From an uncultured Candidatus Melainabacteria bacterium (GTDB lineage Bacteria; Cyanobacteriota; Vampirovibrionia; Gastranaerophilales; Gastranaerophilaceae): 29,048 nt of DNA. Made by a program: the position numbers and the translations under genes. How positions within the stretch are numbered: the stretch's first letter is position 1; each line of letters starts with the position of its first letter. Positions 24,374 through 29,048 of the stretch are shown here, piece by piece. The stretch is taken from contig CAKUXD010000022.1 of assembly GCA_934699705.1 (NCBI GenBank), positions 1 through 29,048 on the forward strand, given 5' to 3'. The notes under the pieces are model-generated. The model was not told the origin of the DNA. It searched no databases and saw nothing but the letters and a program-made list of their open reading frames with translations.

Positions 24374-24990
24374 TAGTTTGAATCAACACCTGAATTTATA
24401 GATTCAATCAAGCCTTGAATTTGTTCAATTTTAGCTTTTACTTCTAAATTATCTCTTGCGCTAACTGCCGTTTCTAAATATTTTTCATAATCAGCAATTG
24501 AAAGTTCATAATATTTAGCGATTTCAGCTTTTTCTTCGTCAGTTGGTTTATAAGAACCATCATCGTTCAAATTTTGTTTTAACTCAACACCTTCTTCTTC
24601 AGCGTTAGCTTCAGCCTCTTTTTGAGCTTCTTTTTGTTGTTTTGTATTACCAGCATATAAATCTTTTGCATAATTTTCATACATTACAGCTCTTGAATAA
24701 AAAACGTCAGGACTACTTGTTTTTAAGGCTAAGGCTTTTTCAAAAGTAGCAATAGCTTCATCATAATCTTCGTTTTCAGTATATGCAATTGCAAGATTAT
24801 ATTGAGTTTCAAAAATATTTTCATCTAAATCAGAACTTGATTTCAAGCGACTTATTGCATTTTCATAATCACCTTTTTTCATATATTCAGCAGCTTTGTT
24901 ATTTAATTCTTGTACTGCTAAATTATTAATACATGCCGTTGATAAAACAGACAACGTCAAAATAGTTACTAAAAATAATGCCTTTTTCAT
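24373..24990 (-). CDS. TPR-containing lipoprotein
   Basis: The protein has 205 residues. It begins MKKALFLVTILTLSVLSTAC, a type II signal peptide with the lipobox cysteine at C20 (LSTAC; Ser at -3 is less usual than Leu). The mature part has TPR-like repeats (DYENAISRLKSSSD, then NLAIAYTENEDYDEAIATFE, then VFYSRAVMYENYAK) and a long acidic, lysine-rich helix. It should be anchored to a membrane, with the TPRs in the periplasm. It is first in a two-gene unit and coupled to lgt. The ribosome binding site is AAGGAAT. Its partner is unknown. Confidence 0.87.
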   Translation of the reverse strand: MKKALFLVTILTLSVLSTACINNLAVQELNNKAAEYMKKGDYENAISRLKSSSDLDENIFETQYNLAIAYTENEDYDEAIATFEKALALKTSSPDVFYSRAVMYENYAKDLYAGNTKQQKEAQKEAEANAEEEGVELKQNLNDDGSYKPTDEEKAEIAKYYELSIADYEKYLETAVSARDNLEVKAKIEQIQGLIESINSGVDSN

Positions 24991-25001
24991 AAAAATTCCT
25001 T

Positions 25002-25021
25002 ATATTACGTGCTTGTAATAT
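25002..25021. promoter_or_regulatory. Inverted repeat before the lipoprotein gene, possible operator
   Basis: ATATTAC, loop GTGCTT, GTAATAT: a perfect 7-bp inverted repeat 12 nt upstream of the lipoprotein start, in its predicted leader. It could be a regulator site or a small mRNA hairpin. The AT content makes chance possible. Confidence 0.35.
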
Positions 25022-25022
25022 T

Positions 25023-25051
25023 ATTTTAAAATAAATTTAAAAATTTGGCAA
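25023..25051 (-). promoter_or_regulatory. Candidate promoter of lipoprotein-lgt unit
   Basis: On the minus strand TTGCCA (25051-25046), 17 nt, TAAAAT (25028-25023). Its -35 uses the same bases as the -35 of the opposing promoter. Confidence 0.5.
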
Positions 25052-25074
25052 TAAATTAAAATTTAAGTTACAAT
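25045..25074 (+). promoter_or_regulatory. Candidate promoter of the 25100-29048 operon
   Basis: TTGGCA (25045-25050), 18 nt, TACAAT (25069-25074). The start would be near 25081. The ATG at 25100 is preceded by AAAAAAGGA at a good distance. Confidence 0.6.
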
Positions 25075-25099
25075 ATAGATAAGAAAAAAGGAATAAAAT

Positions 25100-25372
25100 A
25101 TGTCAGAAGAAAAAGTTGTAAAATTAGGTAAACGTACACACAAGACAAAAGAAGACTCCGCGGAAACATCAACTCCACAAAGTCAAGAGCCAGTTTATTG
25201 TAGTTTTTGTGGCAGGCCAAACACAGAAGTGTTAAAAATGGTTAAAGGACCAGGAGTAAACATTTGTTCCGAATGCACAATGATTGCAGTACAATACTTA
25301 ATTTTAAATGACAGACTTCCATCAGACGAAGCGCAAAAGGTACTTGATGCAATCTGGAGGATTAGCAAATAA
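25100..25372 (+). CDS. Stand-alone ClpX-type C4 zinc finger protein
   Basis: The protein has 90 residues. After a basic, disordered N-terminus of about 30 residues comes VYCSFCGRPNTEVLKMVKGP, then NICSECTMIAVQYLI, with zinc ligands C34, C37, C56 and C59. This is the zinc-binding dimerisation domain found at the N-terminus of the ClpX unfoldase, where it binds substrates and adaptors. Here no AAA+ domain follows: the frame stops after a short helix (DEAQKVLDAIWRISK). No ClpX remnant is seen, so this looks like an independent small gene rather than a truncation. The next gene starts 2 nt later, so they are co-transcribed. It could be an adaptor or competitor for the Clp machinery; that is inference. 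Confidence 0.85.
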   Translation: MSEEKVVKLGKRTHKTKEDSAETSTPQSQEPVYCSFCGRPNTEVLKMVKGPGVNICSECTMIAVQYLILNDRLPSDEAQKVLDAIWRISK

Positions 25373-25374
25373 TT

Positions 25375-27012
25375 ATGGAACAACTTAACAAAATTCAATT
25401 AAAAGCTGAAATTTTAACAGTAATCTCAAAATTACAAACATTGTCAGATGCGTCAAAAGTTGACGGTATTATTGAGGTTTTGGCTGGTCAGGAGAACAAA
25501 AAACAAGTTCTTGATTTACTAATGAGAGAATTTGTAAAAACAAACGAGGATAAGGCTTTTATCATAAGTTTTTTAATGTTAAGACTTGCAGACAAAGAAC
25601 AACTTGAAAATGCCTTGTGGACCTCACTAAAAAGCCCGACAGTAAGCGATTACAACAAGGCTTTAATCTTAAATCTTTTAAAAGACATGGGCAATCGAGT
25701 TGATTACAACGACATTGACGAATATTTTGAATCACCAGAAGAAATTATTGATTCAGAAACAAAAGAATTACTGCATTCTGCAATCATGAATCCAGAAGCA
25801 CAAATTGACTTTTTGGACTTTTTAGAAGCAATTCCGTATGAAGATAAAATGACCTTAGTTCAATCCTTAGGCGAAGACTACTCAGAAGACGCGCTTGCAA
25901 ATATTTTAATTCCAGTATTTTTGCACGATCCAACGGCAAGAATTGCACAAGTTGCGCTTGAAATTTTAGGTACAACAAAATCTCAGCTTGCACTTCACGC
26001 TTTACAAGAATCCTTAGAATATGTCGATGAAGACTTAGTTCCTGCAATTAAACGAAATATTTCAGCCCTAAAATTATCAGGTGTAAGAGAAGATAACGCA
26101 ATTGATTTCTATAAAGAAGTTTTATCGGAATCAAAACCTTATGAATGCTACACAAGCTATCCAGACGGGCATGGCAACCAAGCCTTAATATTTTCTCGCG
26201 ATAGAGAAGATGAAACAATCCAATTCGTAGCAACTGTAATTAATGATAAATGGGGCATTGTAGATTGCTTTGGTTTTAATCAAATTACAAAAGATGAATT
26301 TGCAAAAATTGTAGAACGCTTCTATGGAGATGAAGACAGCGTTTATATTAATCAAACTGTACTAAAATCATTACTTGTTGATGCTGAAAATCTGGTTCAC
26401 AGACATGGCGAAATCATGTCTTATGAATATATTTGCTGGCGAAATTTAACTTCCGATATACCTATTGAACCAGTTCCAATGGAATTTATTTTAGAAGATA
26501 AATTTAATAAAGAAAAATTAACAGAAGATGATTTTAATAAAATTTGTTTATCAGATATCGCACAAAAATGGTTCTTAGATACTGATTTTTCTGATGAATT
26601 TGCTGAATTTATACAAAAAATCAATAAAAATTACTTAAACGGCGACTTAAAGCAAGATTTAGACAAGGAAATTGAAGAAAATCTTGATACAATTTTCACA
26701 AAAAAAGAATATAAAAAATGGAAACATCGTATATTAGTTTCAGCCTACTTAAAATATCTTTCAAATGAAAAAGCCGAAGCTCAAAGATTATATTCACTAT
26801 ACTTTGATGAAGAAAGTATTCAAAAAATGCTTGTAAACATAGTTAGGAAAAGTATTTACGAATATTATGTAGGACAAAAATACAGAATAGTCGAAGAAGA
26901 ACAAACTACTAATATTTTTGCAAGAAACAGGGAAACTACTAAAAAAGAATTTTCACTTGATTTACTTGAAAACATTATAAACACAATTGAAGAAAAATGG
27001 GTTGCTGGCTAA
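25375..27012 (+). CDS. HEAT-like helical protein, unknown function
   Basis: The protein has 545 residues. The N-terminal 230 residues are helical repeats of HEAT type: for example VKTNEDKAFIISFLMLRLAD, then IPVFLHDPTARIAQVALEIL and ALHALQESLEYVDEDLVPAI. A middle, more beta-looking part (about 245-330: YECYTSYPDGHGNQALIFSR, then INDKWGIVDCFGFNQI) has no assigned family. The C-terminal 150 residues are charged helices. There is no signal peptide or membrane segment. The start is ATG 25375, with GGAGG 14 nt upstream, a long spacing. It follows the zinc finger gene after 2 nt and ends 1 nt before ruvX. It probably works as a scaffold; the role is unknown. Confidence 0.75.
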   Translation: MEQLNKIQLKAEILTVISKLQTLSDASKVDGIIEVLAGQENKKQVLDLLMREFVKTNEDKAFIISFLMLRLADKEQLENALWTSLKSPTVSDYNKALILNLLKDMGNRVDYNDIDEYFESPEEIIDSETKELLHSAIMNPEAQIDFLDFLEAIPYEDKMTLVQSLGEDYSEDALANILIPVFLHDPTARIAQVALEILGTTKSQLALHALQESLEYVDEDLVPAIKRNISALKLSGVREDNAIDFYKEVLSESKPYECYTSYPDGHGNQALIFSRDREDETIQFVATVINDKWGIVDCFGFNQITKDEFAKIVERFYGDEDSVYINQTVLKSLLVDAENLVHRHGEIMSYEYICWRNLTSDIPIEPVPMEFILEDKFNKEKLTEDDFNKICLSDIAQKWFLDTDFSDEFAEFIQKINKNYLNGDLKQDLDKEIEENLDTIFTKKEYKKWKHRILVSAYLKYLSNEKAEAQRLYSLYFDEESIQKMLVNIVRKSIYEYYVGQKYRIVEEEQTTNIFARNRETTKKEFSLDLLENIINTIEEKWVAG

Positions 27013-27013
27013 T

Positions 27014-27418
27014 ATGCACAAAATAATGGCTCTTGATATCGGAACAAAAAGAATAGGAATAGCTTTAAGCGATTACTTACACATAATTGCAAACGGACAT
27101 TCTTACATTAATAGAAATCCCGAACAAGAAGCAGTAAATGAAATAAAAAAAATAGCCAGAGATAATAATGTTCAGGAAATAATTATTGGTGTACCATATA
27201 ACATGGACGGAACAAAGGGATTTCAAGCAGAAGATTGTATTGAATTTTCAAAAAACTTTGAAGAATTTGAGATAAAACAAGAAGACGAACGATTAACTTC
27301 AGACACAGCAGAAGAAAATCTCCGAAACAGAAAAATAAATTTTAGAAAAGAAAAAGGTCTTGTTGACGTAGAAAGCGCAAGAATAATATTAGAACAGTAT
27401 TTAGAAAAAATTAATTAA
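27014..27418 (+). CDS. ruvX: YqgF/RuvX nuclease-fold protein
   Basis: The protein has 134 residues from ATG 27014, a normal RuvX length. A longer in-frame start within the preceding gene (26987) would add an unrelated MKKNGLLAN and is rejected. The RNase H-like signatures are present: ALDIGTKRIGIALSD with D8, IIIGVPYNMDG (family form VGLPxxxDG), EDERLTSDTAE, and a C-terminal DVESARIILEQYL with the last acidic residue. The family is proposed to act in 16S rRNA 5'-end maturation or as a Holliday-junction-type resolvase. It is followed after 17 nt by a DUF1292 gene, the same pairing as yrrK-yrzB in Firmicutes. Confidence 0.92.
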   Translation: MHKIMALDIGTKRIGIALSDYLHIIANGHSYINRNPEQEAVNEIKKIARDNNVQEIIIGVPYNMDGTKGFQAEDCIEFSKNFEEFEIKQEDERLTSDTAEENLRNRKINFRKEKGLVDVESARIILEQYLEKIN

Positions 27419-27435
27419 AGAAAGCAGGTTATAAA

Positions 27436-27693
27436 ATGTCAGAAAAAAGAATTATTGAAACAGTTGACGAAAATGGAAACGAAATTAAATTTGAATTATT
27501 CGATATCATCGTTGTAGATAATCAAGAATATGCACTTTTAACAAATCCAGAAGAAGAAGATGCTGAAAATATCGTAGTAATGCGATTAATCCAAGAAGAT
27601 GGCGGTTATTCTTTTGAAACAATTGAAGATGATGAAGAATTTGAAAAAGTCGAAGCATACATTGAATCACTAGAAGACGAAACAGAGGACTAA
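27436..27693 (+). CDS. DUF1292 (YrzB-like) small acidic protein
   Basis: The protein has 85 residues. It fits the DUF1292 pattern: an opening TVDENGNEIKFELFDII, then VDNQEYALLTNPEE, a VVMRL strand and an acidic tail (FEKVEAYIESLEDETED). The function of this family is unknown. It is often next to ruvX. GCAGG lies before the ATG. The stop is followed after 1 nt by the TTG start of the Clp gene, whose Shine-Dalgarno lies in the last codons of this gene. Confidence 0.88.
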   Translation: MSEKRIIETVDENGNEIKFELFDIIVVDNQEYALLTNPEEEDAENIVVMRLIQEDGGYSFETIEDDEEFEKVEAYIESLEDETED

Positions 27694-27694
27694 T

Positions 27695-29048
27695 TTGTTA
27701 GAAAAATTTACTGAAAAAGCAATAAATGTAGTTACAGAGGCACAAAATCAAGCAAAATTAATGCAAAATGTGTCGGTTCAGCCTGAACATTTTTTACTGG
27801 CTTTAGCAAAACTTGCAAAAGGTATATCTCTAAAAGTTTTCAGAGATTACAATATCACTTTTTCAGACTTACAAAAAGTTGTTGAAGAAAAATTACGCTT
27901 TGAAAAATCATCAAAAATTTTTTCAACACCGCCTTTTAGTAATGCCAGCAAGGATTTACTAAAGAAATCAATGGATTTAGCCCAAAAATCAGGTAATCAA
28001 AGCATACTTTTTGAACATATATTTTTAGCAGTTCTAAACGACAAAAACTCTTATATTTCAAGGATTTTAGACAGATTTGATTTTGATACCTACAAATCTA
28101 AAGATTTATTATCCAGACTTGTTCAAAAAAAGACGCAAAAAAAACTTCACCCTGAAAGCGACAATTCATCAAAACTTCCGGCAGAATTAATCGAAACAGA
28201 TAAACTATTATCAGGTAGTAAAGAAATCTTTGACCGAGCATTATCAAAACTTTCAGCTTCTCAATACGAAATTTTAGGGACAGAACAAATTTTATCATCA
28301 ATCCTTGAAGATAAAAATTCAGAATTAGCTCAAATTTTATCTAAAAATGGTATAAATTCAGCTGATTTTGATGAAAAATTAAAAAAATTTACTGGCAGAG
28401 AAGATGAATTTGAAAACAGACAAATAATTTTCACTCCAAATGCTTTTGTAGCAATGAATAGCGCCATTGAAATCGCAAAAGAACTCGGTTCTTCTGAAGT
28501 TAATGCTTCGCACCTGCTACTTGGAATTTTAAAATCCAAAAAAGGCATTGCTTACAAAATTTTGCAACAAATGGGAATTTCTGACTCAACTTTGGAAAAA
28601 GACATTTTAAAACCAATTGAAAATCAAATGTCTGAAGCCTTAACAATAATGAAACTTGCAAAAGAAGAAGCCCGCAGACTTGGCAGAAATATTGTCGGTA
28701 CAGAAATGTTTTTACTGGGAATTATTGAAGAAGGCAACGGAATTGGCGCAAGGGTTTTAAACGAACTTGAAATCAACATAAAAGATGCCCGAAAAGCCGT
28801 TGAAAACACTATTGGATATGGTGATGAGTATTTTGATAGCGAAATTACCTTCACAGACAGAGCAAAAAAAGTTCTTGAAATCGCATGGCAGTTGGCTCAA
28901 AGGCGTAATGACAAAAAAATTGACTCTGCACATCTTTTATATGCAATAACCACAGTACCAGAATGTATCGCAATGAAACTTGCAAAAGAAGAAGCCCGCA
29001 GACTTGGCAGAAATATTGTCGGTACAGAAATGTTTTTACTGGGAATTA
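27695..29048 (+). CDS. Clp ATPase subunit with multiple Clp_N repeats (3' partial)
   Basis: The frame is open from TTG 27695 to the right edge. GAGGA ends 5 nt before this TTG, which decides the start. It reads (M)LEKFTEKAINVVTEAQNQAK and so on, the opening of ClpC/ClpB-type proteins. About six Clp_N-type repeats (three double domains) follow: about residues 2-66, 84-147, 165-230, 240-307, 308-380 and 381-430. Each has the pattern 'aK.v...A...A......v...H.LLgil'. Typical ClpC has two repeats before its first AAA+ module, so this N-terminal region is about three times longer. No AAA+ motif is reached. The last 77 bases are suspect (see the repeat entries). Identification as a Clp ATPase (clpC-like) is inferred from Clp_N only; a free-standing Clp_N protein is possible. 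Confidence 0.82.
   Translation, partial: MLEKFTEKAINVVTEAQNQAKLMQNVSVQPEHFLLALAKLAKGISLKVFRDYNITFSDLQKVVEEKLRFEKSSKIFSTPPFSNASKDLLKKSMDLAQKSGNQSILFEHIFLAVLNDKNSYISRILDRFDFDTYKSKDLLSRLVQKKTQKKLHPESDNSSKLPAELIETDKLLSGSKEIFDRALSKLSASQYEILGTEQILSSILEDKNSELAQILSKNGINSADFDEKLKKFTGREDEFENRQIIFTPNAFVAMNSAIEIAKELGSSEVNASHLLLGILKSKKGIAYKILQQMGISDSTLEKDILKPIENQMSEALTIMKLAKEEARRLGRNIVGTEMFLLGIIEEGNGIGARVLNELEINIKDARKAVENTIGYGDEYFDSEITFTDRAKKVLEIAWQLAQRRNDKKIDSAHLLYAITTVPECIAMKLAKEEARRLGRNIVGTEMFLLGI
28648..28724 (+). repeat. Direct repeat, copy 1 (77 bp)
   Basis: This 77-base stretch encodes MKLAKEEARRLGRNIVG and onward in the fifth Clp_N repeat and recurs exactly at 28972-29048. The copies are 324 bases (108 codons) apart and in frame. 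The base to the left differs (T versus C). Confidence 0.97.
28972..29048 (+). repeat. Direct repeat, copy 2 (77 bp), ends at the window edge
   Basis: Identical to 28648-28724 with no mismatch and running into the last base of the window. It interrupts the expected fold of the sixth Clp_N repeat. A length of 77 equals a common assembler k-mer size, so this copy is probably an assembly end artefact. Confidence 0.95.

Overview
The window is about 29 kb of AT-rich bacterial DNA, roughly 30 % GC by eye, and gene-dense. It most resembles a non-photosynthetic cyanobacterial relative (Melainabacteria / Vampirovibrionia, probably a gut Gastranaerophilales-type genome). The clues are the cyanobacteria-like Walker B of SMC (DEVDQSLDG instead of DAALD), a Ski2/Mtr4-like helicase of the kind common in cyanobacteria, and small proteins carrying a short N-terminal F-x-G motif that I associate with this lineage. 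The assignment is an inference. Both ends cut genes: the left edge holds about 19 codons of a probable HemW C-terminus, and the right edge cuts a Clp_N-rich Clp ATPase subunit.

Layout. (1) 1-983: end of hemW(?), then two small minus-strand F-x-G proteins, each with a terminator behind it. (2) 1158-8866, plus strand: a three-gene unit made of a very large acidic single-pass protein with a TonB-like C-terminus, a small sigma-70-like factor, and a 1241-residue triple-zinc-ribbon STAND-type ATPase with helical repeats. A bidirectional terminator follows. (3) 8951-14427, minus strand: two translationally coupled paralogous F-x-G proteins, a Ski2-like helicase, a small membrane protein, and serS. 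(4) 14649-23502, plus strand: a small unknown protein, a TPR protein, a YkgJ-like cysteine-cluster protein, then smc-scpA-scpB (the condensin operon, with a near-consensus promoter before smc) and a membrane histidine kinase with a promoter so close that its mRNA may be leaderless. (5) 23570-24990, minus strand: a TPR lipoprotein coupled to lgt, the enzyme that lipidates lipoproteins. (6) 25100-29048, plus strand: a stand-alone ClpX-type zinc finger, a HEAT-like protein, ruvX, a DUF1292 protein, and a Clp ATPase subunit that begins with about six Clp_N repeats.

Points most worth attention. First, four minus-strand proteins share an N-terminal F-x-G motif, and the three transcription units that encode them carry a matching upstream element (GCAA + T7 + about 7-9 nt + ACTTTA) 38-46 nt before the start codon. 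Together these look like a co-regulated family with an undescribed targeting or binding tag. Second, the locus 1158-8866 looks like a signalling unit joining a periplasmic TonB-like domain, a sigma-like factor and a STAND ATPase. Third, the last 77 bases repeat an internal 77-mer exactly, which looks like an assembly end artefact, so the last 77 bases should not be trusted.
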